Source: Klebsormidium nitens (taxonomy: Eukaryota; Streptophyta; Klebsormidiophyceae; Klebsormidiales; Klebsormidiaceae). Taken from it: a stretch of DNA of 64,000 bases. The translations under genes were made by a program, and so were the position numbers. Every line of letters starts with the position of its first letter. The first letter of the stretch is position 1. This document shows, piece by piece, positions 1 through 12,600 of this stretch. The DNA is taken from the NCBI GenBank assembly GCA_000708835.1, contig DF237001.1:205790-269789 (forward strand), given 5' to 3'. The notes under the pieces are model-generated. The model was not told the DNA's origin, made no database searches, and worked only from the letters and a program-made list of their open reading frames with translations.

Positions 1-323
1 GGAACAGACGTCAGTTGAAGGCATCAAACAGTCAGGGTAGCTTTTCACACTCAGTCGGCCAGTGCCTCCAAAAGGACGGAGTAATGGTGACAGAGCAGTC
101 GTTCAAAAGAGACAGTGACTGAGTACCCGAAAGGAAAGAGCAGCAAACGCGAGGACCTGCACAGACTCAACCAGGGACTTTAAGCAGAGTGCCGTACTCT
201 AGAAGGTGCAGCTTGCATGGTCGCATCTCGCTGCCAACTCAGCTTTTCAGCGTCTAATTGAACTTGAATTTGGTAGAATAACAGTCCATTCTGAAGCGCC
301 AATCCCGAGACCGCATCGCTTAC
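1..323 (-). other. Intron 11 of the ERMP1-like gene, running off the window
   Basis: This stretch follows the donor at 323-322 of the last visible exon. I see no acceptor plus continuing coding frame that extends the protein, so it is read as intron, with the terminal exons outside the window. Confidence 0.5.
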
Positions 324-3300
324 CCTGCGTCCATATCGTATGCTGCACGGCCAGGCGCTTCAGCTCCGTAGTCGTGTACGGGAACAAGAAGCTTCCAACG
401 ATGGTCCCGATCAAGGTCATAACTACCAAGGCCCGCATGACGCGCCACGTGGCGAGCCAACGCCGAAGGACGGGCGCGAGGGGCGCGGCTATGATTGCGG
501 TGAACAGCGAAAAGATGATGGCAATCGCCACGTCACCCACGTACGAGCCTGGAGGGATGGCGAGAGGGGCGTCACTAACAGCCCAGAACTAGCGCAGATG
601 CTTGGAAGTGCGCTAACCTCGATCGGGGGCCGTAATGGGCGGTGAGTGGTGAGATTAAGGGATACTCAGTGTTAGGAAGTACTTAAAGATATGCGGTAAT
701 GCTGTTCAATAATGCAGAGCGCCCCTGTTTCTAAGCAGGACGTGATACAATAGCTCCGAAGCAGGGAACAGAAGGGCCAACTCTGAAAGATGCATGTCGG
801 CAAGCAAAACGGGTCTTCTTATGCCCTGGCAGACAGAAGCAGGGATGAGATGCAGGGATAAATTTATTCTGCTCAAAAGAGAGCCGCGAAGGCGGTTCAG
901 CTCACCGATCGGGTCTGGCCAGTTGCCGCTGGCGCCGATCTTCTGGGCGGTAAAAGTGGCTATGGTAAGCGCGATGTAGAAACACTGCGCCATGGGAATA
1001 GCCGCGATAGTGAGGTAGACTGCGAGCCCAGGGAGGGTTTGGAAGCCGCCCGCCTCGGTCGCGATTTGAAAGCCCGGCAGAAGAACCATTGCCCAGAACA
1101 TGAATATGTAGCTGCCGCCCACGCCCAGGTAGATGAGCACCTGACACGTGGCAACACAAGTAAGATCAACTGACGGGGGTCGCAAGAAATGAGAAGGCTG
1201 CTTTCTTTCTTTGTGCAGGGGAGTAGCGCCCAAAGCTCGTGCTGGAAAGGGAATCGAGAAAGCAAATCTTCGAATGAGAGACCATCGTTTGTTTTTCGAC
1301 ATTGGGCTATCAACCTTGTTTAGAACGCATTGCCTTTGGAGCAGTTTCTATGCTTCATCTGGGCAACTTCAAGTTTTATCTGCAATTCCCAGCTGGATTA
1401 AAAAGCAGCCGTCACCCTCCTTGTCCTTGAAAGTCGATAGACAAAACGAAAGAGCCATGTTGCATGTTCATAGAGAGCACTGCAGTCAACGCAGCAAGCG
1501 ACGCACCGCGCTCAGGAGAGCGTTGAAGCCGACGGCGGAGCCCCAATGACCGGTGAAGTCCAGGGCGCGCTGCTGGCTGGAGGTTTTGGCAGGCGAACAG
1601 GAGCGGAGACTTTGGACCAACAAAATGCCGAGCAGCGCCGGCGGGATGTACATCAGAGCCGCAACCGACGGCTGCGCTAGCCTGCACAGGAGTTAAGGTC
1701 GTTGTAGTCGTAGGCAAAATGTTGTTGACGGCGCGAGACGACGTAACGCCCGTACGTTTCTTTGCAGACGAGCGGCAACTTCGAAGACATTGACGGCAAT
1801 GGACAAGCAACTTTCGGCCCATTGAAACAGAGAGGCCAATGTCATGACAGGTCACAGAATCCGTACAGTCGGGCTTCGACAGCCACCGTTTGTCAGAGCT
1901 CGCCCTATCACAGGCATCTGGTTGCAGACTTTCATAAGTTCCGGCCGCTCCGCTATCCAGTGCGTAGCAGGGTCTCTCATAGGTTCCAAAGGCAGCCTCA
2001 AACCCGAGTTTGAGTCGTCAAATGTAAACAAGCGTCTCACCAAGTGATGGGCTTCCCTGAGACGGCAACTCTAAGAACTGCCACACCGACCGCGAAAATG
2101 ACGGCAAGCACCCAGGCAGCGCCGGTTTGGAGAATCCCTGACACGATTGCGTTGAAGCGCCGGGGCATGCCCCGCAGTCCCGATGCGTGGTCGGAAGTAA
2201 AGAGGGGAACCACGGCCAAAACGGCAAGCGGCGTGAGGTGAAAGATGAGGGCGTTCCAGCGGGGGTAGTACACCTGGACGAGGAATAAGGCATCTTTCAG
2301 AAAGGTTATGCATATGAGTAAAGATGGATTGCAGAAACTACATGGAGCTTTTGGAACACAAAAAGGCGCCAATCTCCTGCGGTTGCTGTTTTGAATGAGG
2401 GGCAATCGAGCGACTCGTAAGAACGAAAGGAGGACGCAGGATACTTAAGCACGCACTGACTAAACGAAAGTAGGGCAACTGCCTCGTGGCAGGTAGACAC
2501 GTCGCAAAATGTAGGCAGCAATTTGACACAGCTCCACCCACACAAAAAGTCCACACACTAGAATGACGGCTGCACTGCCGGTCTGACATTGACCCACTCA
2601 AGTGACGACTGCACTGCCCGCATGGAAACGGCGCACCTGGATATACCCCAGGAAGTCCCAGAAGACGGCCTGCTGTTTGGGCAGGGCTGACAGCGGGTCG
2701 TTCAGCTCAGGCGCCACGCTGAGGCCTTTTGTCAGCGCGTACAGGTTCTCCCCCATTGCTTGGACGGTGCCGCGCCTGCAGCCAAGGCCCGAAAGTGTTT
2801 CGTCAGTTTCAATCAGTGAACGGTAAAGCCAGCGAACGGGAGCTTTTGACTCCAACAAAACCCTATACCAAAGCTTTACGACCCTGCACCCGTCCCCACT
2901 CTAAGCGATACAAAACTCCACCCGTCCTAGTTACTGTTCAACGGGCTTGATGGTTTTCAGAGCATTTGGAGTAGGTGTCTAGACGCTTCGCAAGGAAGTA
3001 CTCCACGGTGTTGATGGATAAGGGCGCTTTCGCAGAGAGTCAACAACTGTAGCGGCAACAAACAAACTGGGAGTTGGATGAGAAAGATCCACAAGAGCGC
3101 GTTGGGACAGACTTTGAACAGAAGGTACTCGAAAGGGACTTCAGTCCAATGCTTAAAGAGTCAACGTTCCTGGTTCCTCATCGCGCGAGATCAATAGTGA
3201 GCCGTCCACTATTGCGAACTTTGACTCCCACTTTTAGATTCACGAGTGACGTTGAAACGTGCAGAGGAGGAACGAAACCGATCGATATCAGCGTCTTTGA

Positions 3301-5980
3301 GGTGTCACTCTTCGCACTCACAGACGAACAAGCTGAGGGACTCTGCATGGGGGTCGAATGTACGAGCGATCGCACAGAACAAATGGTGGGCCAGAATTGA
3401 AAAGCTTCTTAGAATGAATCTTAATACCTGATGCGGTCGGGCGTATCCAGAGTGGTGTGATACGCATACGAGTCCAGCAAGGACAGCACATCGACGCCGG
3501 GAATATTCCCAAAGTCCTGGGCAAACACGCGAAAGTCGGTGTCCCCTGGGAGGACATGCATGTCAAACGTGTCCTGCAAAACGAGAGAAATGGATTAAGG
3601 AGAGGACTCCGCACAAGGTGAGTCGAGCGTTTGAGGGCACCGTTGGCATCCGTCGCTCTTTTGAAAATTGGCTGAAATTCAAAGAACGTCTTGAAGAGCG
3701 TTCCGTTTCACAAGGGCGTCCAAAACCCAACTGTGATAGGCGAATTTTACACTGGTTCATTGGAAATGCATGCGAATCTAAAGAAAACTTAAGATCGCCC
3801 ACACGACTGTTCAGGAGCCTCCTCTGCAAGATGATAAACTCATCAGCCAACACCTTCTACGCTTAAGAACACAACCATGATCATGCATATTCTCGTGCGC
3901 CTCAACTCGTCATGTCACACATCATTGGGATCCTCAGCCGTATAGAGGTAAGGAGGCTGTCGAAGAAGTCGGGGCAGAAAGCATGATCTGCAAACACAGT
4001 GCCAGAAGTGACCACCAGAGTCTTGTAGTAAAACTTTGTTTCACCTGCGCGATCACGCTTGCCCTAGGGTACGGCACCACCTCCGAGTACACCCGCACTG
4101 GCCACAGCTCCTTTCCCGCTGCTTGGAACAACAAGTCGGGACCGCCCGGCCCGGTCGACTCGATGTTTATCACCGCCCCGATCGAGTCGCTCCACTTGTG
4201 ACCGGAGAGGAAACCGTGTGCGCCCATGCTGAAGGTCTCCTCCGCACCATTGAACAGGAAGATGAGCGGGGCAGGGGGGGCCTCGGGGGAGGCGGCGAAC
4301 AAGCGAGCGATCTCGAGGCCGACGGCTGCGGGAAAAGTCTGACATTGGGTTAGTGGCAAAGTCGAGTCATTTAAGATAAGGAGAAACGAAACGGACGGCT
4401 GCCGCTTTTCAAGAACAAGGGAGGTTTTGGTGGCAAAGTGTGGTCATTGAGGGAAAGGGAGAACAGAATGACGATTGCCGCTTTTCGACCGAAGAAAGGC
4501 TTGTACATCAATCTTGTGTCAACATTAGCGGACTGAGGACATCTCTCTCGGACAACACAGAATGAACATGCAATTTTGGACGGACAAGACCTTGTCCAAG
4601 ATCGACCGACTCACCAACGCACTGCGCGCAATCTGAGGCGCCTGGCGACCCCACGGCAGAGTCAAAGTGAGCGTTCATAAGAACGGCCTTGCTTTCCAGG
4701 TTGCTGTTCGCCCCCGAGATCCTGCACAGTGCCCCATCGTCACAGTTTTCACCAGCAGTTACTTGTAACCAGGGGGGGAGCTAGGGATCACACATGGGCT
4801 GCCGATGCAAGTTGCAATAGCCTTGACGCCACTTTGGTTGCTCATTAGAGAGTATCCATGGGCTGGTCCCTTGCAGACTTGACCTCCTTTCTCTCAATCT
4901 GGCAGATTAATTGCACTGCTTGTGTGGGCTTACCTCAGCACGATATTGGTGACGTTTTCGTACTCCATTGCCTGCAAGTGACCCACTTTGGCAAGTCACA
5001 CAATAGAAGTTTGCCAGTAATGATGGTCTATGACCCAGTCCGCTAGGTCAAAACAGGGGCAAGAAACGGGGGCAAGAAACGCTTGGTCAGACTTGGCAGA
5101 AAAAAATGCCTTTAAAAGGTCAGTTCAAAGCGCAACACAGGTTGTGTGGTTGTTGTGGGGCACATACCATGTTGTGCGTCAGGATGTTCATCCAGAATGT
5201 CCCACTTATATGCTGCTCATCAATCTCAACGCGCAAGTGATCTCCCGCTATGCTTGCAATTTTGTCCAACTCTTCCAGAATATACGCTGCCGCTCGCATG
5301 TGATTGTCCGATCCCACCTGTATGGAGTAACAAAGTTGGTAAGATACAAATATTTTACTTATAGCATTTTACTGTAGAATTCCCACGTTGGTTCGATTGG
5401 CATGTCAATTGAGGTTCATTGACTATCCAAGTTGGCTTGAGCAAACACATCGATGTGAAACACAGGGAACAAAAAGGAAAGCGGGTTGAACAATCCACGG
5501 CTCCTTGCCTAAGGGAAGGCAGTGGTGGTGCTCAATTTGGCAGGGCAAGTTGGACCCCCGATAATTTCCCCCTTCTTTATTCATTTGTAACAGCATTACA
5601 ATTTGATCTAGAATGGCGAGATCATCTTCAAGATTCCAGCCTCCAATCACCACGCACGTCCACCACTGCAGTTGTCTCACCAGTCGAATGCCGATATCCC
5701 CTGCCAGTGCCTCCACATGTTGCAGCGCGCGTCCCTCAGAAAACATATGAGCTGGCGCCCTTTCCGACATCGGCTTTGGAACTCTGTACACCGCATGATG
5801 CACCACCCCCACAATCGCTGATGTGAACATCAGGAGAAGCAGCACGGCGGATAGCTGTGACGCAGCCTCCGGTGCATCTTTGTTGCGGACCCGTGCCTGC
5901 TTCAAAACATCTGAGGGGGCCTCGCTTTTCTCCTGTTCCTGAGGCTCCTTGGTGCCAGTCGGGCGCTGCCTGAGCGCCAT
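324..5980 (-). CDS. ER M28 metallopeptidase, ERMP1-like (3' end outside window)
   Basis: Predicted zinc aminopeptidase of the endoplasmic reticulum membrane (M28, ERMP1/FXNA type). Eleven exons on the minus strand: 5980-5681, 5317-5168, 4971-4934, 4721-4615, 4325-4045, 3573-3428, 2775-2637, 2273-2041, 1681-1507, 1140-906, 548-324. All join in phase and give 676 residues. A membrane anchor lies near residues 44-65. The peptidase domain keeps the metal and catalytic residues expected for M28: H181-x-D183, D193 in GSPGASD, E227-E228 in FNGAEE, and H331 in YAYHTT. After it come several hydrophobic segments (about residues 390-660), the usual multi-pass region. Exon 3 is only 38 bp. A donor (GTAAGC) follows base 324, so the C-terminal luminal part, some 200 residues in plant relatives, lies off the left edge. 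The start is the ATG at 5980. The gene is head-to-head with the SET gene. Substrates are unknown. Confidence 0.9.
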
Positions 5981-6610
5981 TGCTGCCCCTGTTTACATCC
6001 GATATCACAGCAGGGAAGTGCATGCCGGCTGCAGCCATGCTCCAAGCTACTTGTTTGGGCCTAGGGTTGGAAAACCCTAATAGTAAGAGGGGCAAGTCAG
6101 CATCAACCATTCAGGTGTAAAACTGACCCGTTCTCCGGTCGGTCATGACTCTAAAAGACCGGGTGAACTGAACCGGCTTTCTTTTGGCTGCGCAAGTCCT
6201 GTGGGGTTAGCCTACAGAGTATTGTACGACGTAGATCTGAACCTCGGTTGGACCGCAGAGTGACCGGTACGCAGCTGGCCTTCTCCCGGCTGGCAATTAC
6301 CACCATATTTTTATGGAACAAGCTTTGGCTCTGCAAAATCACAGCTCTGAGTCGTGACTCTGACTCTGAGTCTGACAGGTCTGCATTCGAAGCGGGCCCT
6401 GGCATGAACAGGACGAATGCACTCAGTGCAAGCAAAGAAACCCTTCTGAGCTGGTTGGGAAGCTTGCACGATGCGCCCGATGGACGTGATGGCGTCTGAT
6501 TGACTGCAGATTGAGCAGATTAGAGAATTAGGGTTGAAGGAGTGTCATGCTGCTTTTGCATACTCGCTATTTTCCCTCCAGTTTTTGTCCAAATAAGCAG
6601 CAGACGAATC
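5981..6610. promoter_or_regulatory. Divergent promoter region, ERMP1-like / ATXR3-like, with teloboxes
   Basis: A 630-bp spacer between two divergent start codons. It contains an inverted telobox pair, TAGGGTT at 6062-6068 and AACCCTA at 6073-6079 separated by four bases, and a further TTAGGGTT at 6528-6535 close to the ATXR3-like start. Teloboxes are known plant promoter elements bound by Myb-type telomere-repeat-binding proteins and are common in housekeeping genes. Their use here is inferred. No TATA box was assigned. Confidence 0.5.
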
Positions 6611-9600
6611 ATGGAACAGCAGCAGCCCAGAGGAGCTGCATTTCCGTTCACAGTGATTGATGCAGACAGTGGGGCAAGCACAGGAGCTGAAGCAGCTCCC
6701 AGATTTGATGAGAGGCAAGCAGCTATGGCAAGTCTGCAAAGTGGGATTCCGGAGGTGGTGGTTGCAGCAGCAAGTGATCTTCAATCTAGAACTGAGAGCG
6801 AAGGCAGTGTCGTTCACCTGTCTGGAACTGGGACGGGTGGAGCTGCCAACGTGGTCGCAGCCAAGGATAGGGCGGCCGCGCTGAAGGAGAAGGCAGAGGT
6901 GCTGAAAGCAAAGGCGCGCAAGCTGAAGGAAGACGCAGAGGAGAAGCAGAGAGCAGCTGAAAGAGCGCGGCTTGCGATTCTGAGAAAGGCGCGGGAGAAG
7001 GAAGAAAAGGAGGAGAGGGAAAGAGAGCGAGCGAGGGAGCGGGAAAGGGAATTGGACCAGGAGAGAGAACAGGAGATGGAGAGGGAGAAAGAGATGCAGA
7101 AAGAGAGGGAGAGGGAGAGGGAACTTGAAAGCGCAAGAGAGAAAGAGCAGGAGGCAGAGGAGGAAAAAGAACGGGAAAGAGAACGGGAAAGGGAGCAGGA
7201 AAGAGAGGTGGATAGAGAGTGGGAGAGAGGAGCTGAGAACGGGGTGGACACTGTAATGCAGGATGCCAAAGCAGAGCAATCAGGCTCCTTGGTGGATCAC
7301 GAGCACGGCAGCTCAGCAGACGCAGCTCCCTTGGATGGCGCAGTGGAGGCGCTGGTGGTTGCCAGCATGTCTCTTGGCACGCCGCGCATTCCGCTGCTGC
7401 GGAGGGGCAGCCTTGGGAGCGGGGAGTTCAGCAGGTTCAGGAAATCAGAATCCTTTCCAGAGATTGCGAATGGGGATCACGAGATGATGGATGCTGCGGT
7501 CAGCTTGTCTCCACTGGGGCGGATGGGGAGGCTCAAGGTGCAGATTCCTGACCGGCTTCTAGAGCTGCAGATGGAAGACCTTCCGGAATTCCCAGGTGGA
7601 TTTGGCGAGAAAGCATCCCCTGCAGAGGACGCGGCAGCTGCGGCCATGCTTGAGATCAGCATGACACCAACCTCGGAGCTGCACGCAGGATTCAGAGACA
7701 CTCCAGCTCAAGGTGTCAACGTGGGGAGCGGTGGGGCTTCAACAGCAGAGGTAACAGAAGGCCGGACGAAGAGGAAGCGGAAGCGCAACCGCATGTACTT
7801 TGATGACGACGTGGCGGTGGGTTGGCATGATTTGGACACGCCAAGGGTGGCGTCGGAGGGCGAGAAGAAGAGCGACAGCCTCCCAAAGCCGAAGAAGAAG
7901 CTCAAGATCACGTTCAAGGGTCCGGCAGCTCTAGCTCAGAAGGACCCGCACTCAGGCAAGAACATTAGAAAGCTGAAGAGCCTCAAGCTGATCAAAGCGA
8001 AGGCAAGCAAAGCGGCCGCCGCGCCCCCGAAAGTCAAGACACCGGTTGCGAGAACGCCGCTTCCGAAATCTCCCCTGGAGCTCAAGTCGCCAGAGAGCCC
8101 GGAGGACGCGCAGTGCCCCGTATGCCAGGCGCTCCGCCGGTTCGACTGCGGCGCTGAGTCAGCACACCCGCGCTGCATCAAGGCAGCCGGCGCAGACAAC
8201 GCCGCCGTTCAGGGGGGGCCCAACGCCAAGGCTGCGGCAGTTGTCCTCATGGCCGCTTTGAATTCGAGGAAAGACGCCTCCTTTGAGCCCTGGGCCGGAA
8301 CTGGGGAGGAGCAACTAGAACGGGTGCCGGTTTGGGAGCCGGTCACTGGAAAACGGTTGGTCGGTGAGGACGGCCCCCGCTTGCGGAACCTGGCAAGCTG
8401 GCTGCTCCTCAATCCTGGCTGGGAGGTCCTTCCCCGGGGAGAGTTGGAGAAACCACCACCCCCGGCAGAACCAGAGCCCATCCCGACCCCTGCCCCCCCT
8501 GCTGAGATAGCAGTGGTTCCTACCCCCCTGGAGGAGTTGAAACAGTGGCGGGGGGTTCAGGCAGAGCTCGCGTTGCTCCTCCAAGCATGGTCGTCGTTGC
8601 GGGGACGGGCAGACGCGGGCTGCTTCGGGAGTTCGCAGGAGGCAGTGGCGGCATGCCGATTCCTGGACCCTGTGAGTCTTGCGCCTGTTCAGTCTTCTGC
8701 CTTTGACAGGTCGTTGGATCGGTCAAAATGGCAGAACACTGCCTGCTTTTGCAGCGGTTAAACAGATGATGCTTCTGTGCAATTTATGAAGGACTTGTCG
8801 TCTTTCACGGATGCCTTCTGCTTCAGCTTATTCAGCGGTGTTACTCGAAATTCGTTAAGCAGGTTAGAACAGATGCAGACTCACACTCTTCGCCCTTCCG
8901 CTGTGATTCGCAATACTGAGGCTACAGGACTAGATCGGCGTGGAGGACGGAGCCCACAAACCCCGCTGAGCTTCGCATCTTGATCTCGGGTTAAGATTCA
9001 CACAGACTGATTGATTGTCCACTCGGTTGTAGGACTTTGGCCCGCTCTGCGACCTCTTAGGCGAGGAGCGGTACGCCGACTTGGAGACCCTCCTGGCGGA
9101 CTTCTCCCGAGCTTGCAACGCAGCAGCCGTGGTCCGCATCAACGACCTGAAAAAGTGAGCCCGCACAGTGCGACTGTCCCTGCGCGTTCTTGGTTCCTGG
9201 CGCACTTATGGCAGATTCACCTCTAAAATGTTCGAGCTGGAAACAGCTACAAACACGTTCTTGACAGAAGAAAGGTTCCCAGGGCTTTTCTCTCGCATTC
9301 CCACAATCGACGCTCATAGAAGCCGTCGGCTTTAGTAGCTGCCTGCTATCGACGTTAGCAGCCCGTCTCCAGCTCGAAATGTGACGGGGGCCGCCGCCCC
9401 TGTTAGCCCCTCTGTGCTGAGTAAGGCTTTGCTGTGCTTTCATTATCAGCACGGTGCACCAGCGGCCTTTCCTAATGGCGCTCTGCTTCGTCCTCTCCTC
9501 CATTCTCGCTTTTCAGATCACACTTTCCTCCTCTCCGCCAAGGGCGTTTAGTCGAGGGCTGGAACGTCTAAGCTGCTCTCTTGTGTTTTGCAGGGGCTGC

Positions 9601-12600
9601 TATGCGCCGTCCAGCCTGCACACCAGCCCGGCGCGTTTTGTGGGCGCCGCCGAGATCCTGATTCGGCACGGCTCTGCGGACCTTCGAAGTATAGCGGACG
9701 GGGTGAACAGCGGCCGGGTGCTCAGAGACGGGGCAATGGTGATGCGCAGTGCATACACAAACAAAGAGCCGATGACAGCTGGCCCCTGGCGGCGAGAACC
9801 GTGGCCCCGCAGGTGAGAGAAACAAACACTTCCTGCGTTACTCTGTGGCGGACTTCATTCCAGAACGATACTACGAGTTACACCCGAAACTTCAAAGTGG
9901 CGAGCGCGTGTCGTTGTTATCTCTGGTTCAGGAGCATGCACGATGTTGAATCGCAAGCTGGACACTGAGGCTTGTCAAGCTCATTCTGGAACTCCTATCA
10001 GACGCTTTCGACACTGGGATGTTTGAAACAAATTTGCAGCGTTTTGCTAAGTAGGGCCAACTTTGCCTCCTTCGTCACTTGCTGACGCCGTGCGTCTTTC
10101 TTTAACTCGTGCAGCACAATTCCGGCTCTGATCGACACGAGAACGGATCAGCCGAGCGGAGGGGCGGAAGCAGGCGGGCTCGGGCCATCTTTGGCAAGTA
10201 CCTTATCCCTCACCCGTGCCTTATTATTCAGATATTGTCCGTGCATCATCATCAAGTTAATGGGATGCGGTTTTCTGTCCTCTTTTGTCCAGGTTATGCA
10301 TCGCAATCGAAGTCCTTCTAGGATTGCGTGTCTTGATGGCTTCTCTCTAACACGAAAGAAGAGGAGAGATTGAGGATTTCAAGATGGAAAAGTCAAGGAT
10401 TATTCTTCCCTTTTTCCCTGTAGAGTCGAAAATAGCCTGCTTTGACCTTGCTGATGTGCCCTTCGGTGCCAGATCCGAAACCAACTTGCCATTCCATACG
10501 AGCATCATTTCGCTCGTATGTTTCAAGAAGCAGTTGGTGTACTTATCAGGTGTAGAAGGAAAGCCCTGCCCTATAGATTCAAAACCCTTTACGTTCTTTT
10601 AGTCAAGTCTTGCAAGGGAGAATGGGCGGAATCCGGTAAAATCTGCTTCGGAAAATGGTTTGACTAATGCCATCAAGGCGACTCTAGATACGACTTTGGC
10701 CGCAAAAACAAGTAGTTGATGCTTGGGTCTTGTATACAACTCTTGGAAGTCTTTCCCTGGTTGAAACGTCAAGGGATGCAATCCTTCTTGATGTGGTCAG
10801 CGGAGTCATCGAACCTCTTCTCCCTGCGCCCTGTGCAGGCCTTCGACGTCGACGTGGGTGCGGTCGACGGGTGGGGCGTAGACCCGTTCACCCGGCGCGG
10901 CATCTTAGACGCTCTGCCCAAGGACGCCGCGCGCGAGGGAGGGGGCGTCAAGAGCCGGGCCAAGACCGTCGGGGACTTCGTCACCCAAAAGCTGCTCCCG
11001 GCGCTCAACGACCGGGTGAGGTGTTACTAGAAAATCTTCAATGTTCTGCTGATCGACTTCCCTTTAACAGCAGAGCCAGCAATGCGAGGCCTTCCTTATG
11101 CTGGATCTTATCACGGTTCGAGCGAAGCGATATGTCTGGAGGGGTCCACGAGATGGCGTTCCGCTTTTTGTCGGTCGATCAGAGGACGTGGAGAAGAAGC
11201 GGCACATCGTAGCTTGACGATGATGATACGTCCTTGGGCCTGCTCAACGAGCGACGGGCGCATCTGAAGTGACATGTTCTCGTCGCTTGTCCGTAGCTCA
11301 CCTCGAGTCCGTTCTCTACTTTCTGCCAAACACCCTATGGTCTGGTCAGAGCTAGCTGTTATGCTGCCGCTCCAACGCGCACCAGAAATTGCTAGGTTTT
11401 ACATCAATACTTCAATCACCCGCCTTAAAGCGTACGCGGTTCTGCGTTCCTGGATGAGTTCGAGTAGTGGCGACCTTGCCTTCTGACTCCACTCTCACCT
11501 CATAGCAGCCCCATCCTGACGCACACTGCCCTGTTTCGGCAGGGTCCCCAAGGGTGGGACATTTTCGAGTCGCTCAAGGCGCTGGGCCTTGCGGCGGGGC
11601 GCAGCCGGGACGCTTCCCTGGTGGAGGCAGTCACGGAGCTCGCGCACAAGATGATGGAAACGGGGCCGCTGTGGTTTAGAGTGCACCCCAAGGTGAGCCG
11701 ACGTGCGCGGGTGCGGGAATGAGGTTTGGGAGCGCTCCTCTAAGGTTAAGGCGTCGTTGTCAATGTATGGGTGCGGGCGTTGGGAGCGGCATCGAGCTGG
11801 AGAAATGTGTTTGACAGCGAGCGAGGGTACTGCTTATAGCCATAACTATGGTGAAAGCAGCTCGATACATGCAGCGATATAACTTTATCTAAAAATGTTG
11901 GTGCCCAAATTAGCCGCCAGGGTTGCCCATCCCCTTGTCGTCCAGCCGTGATCTGAGGAACGGAAAGGTCGCGGGACACATGCGACTTGAGACTTTCCCG
12001 TTCCTCTACACCAGATGCATTTCACTCCTTTCAGAACCTCAAAAGCAAAAGTTGCAAAGCAATGACTTTCATTGAATCTAGCTTCATTTTCGCCTCACTC
12101 ATGCCAAAAGCATTCTTCCTTTTAAGTCTGAACCGCATACGCTTTGGCTCCGTCAGGTCTTGCTAAACAGTGTATAAGCTCGCTCGTATCGCTCGTATCC
12201 GATTTTTGTATCGCGTGTTCCGCAGGGCACGTCCCTCGTTTGCCAGCGGGCAGGGGGACTCGATGCCGGCACTTGCGTGGCCTCGTATCCCCCAAGCACA
12301 ATTCTAAGACCATATCAATGGTAAGTGGTGACGAGTTTCTTCAGATTCGTGACGATGATTGAACTCAAGTGAGTGTCACGTGCGATTGCAGAAGGATTTG
12401 AGTGATTTGAACAGATCTTGACAGAGACACAGCTGGACAGGAGCGTCAGCCTGCTGTGCTCCCACAAGCACGATCAGCACGTGTATTGCAGACTCCTGGA
12501 AGAATACATGGGTAACTAAATAGAAGGAGGCCTACACAGTAGTCATACCGTCCTCAAGAGGCCTGAAAAAAGCAGAGGTCCGCAGTTGCTCGTGGAATTT

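Noticed and set aside
6545-7279. Long minus-strand frames rich in Ser/Leu/Phe opposite the first exon of the SET gene
   Set aside because: They are the complement of the E/R-rich coiled-coil codons; the repeated composition forces the antisense frames open. No splice or homology support.
12418-12511. Possible additional exon of the SET gene between exons 7 and 8
   Set aside because: Joining exon 7 directly to exon 8 restores the conserved W-F-E motif with matching phase; inserting this piece breaks it.
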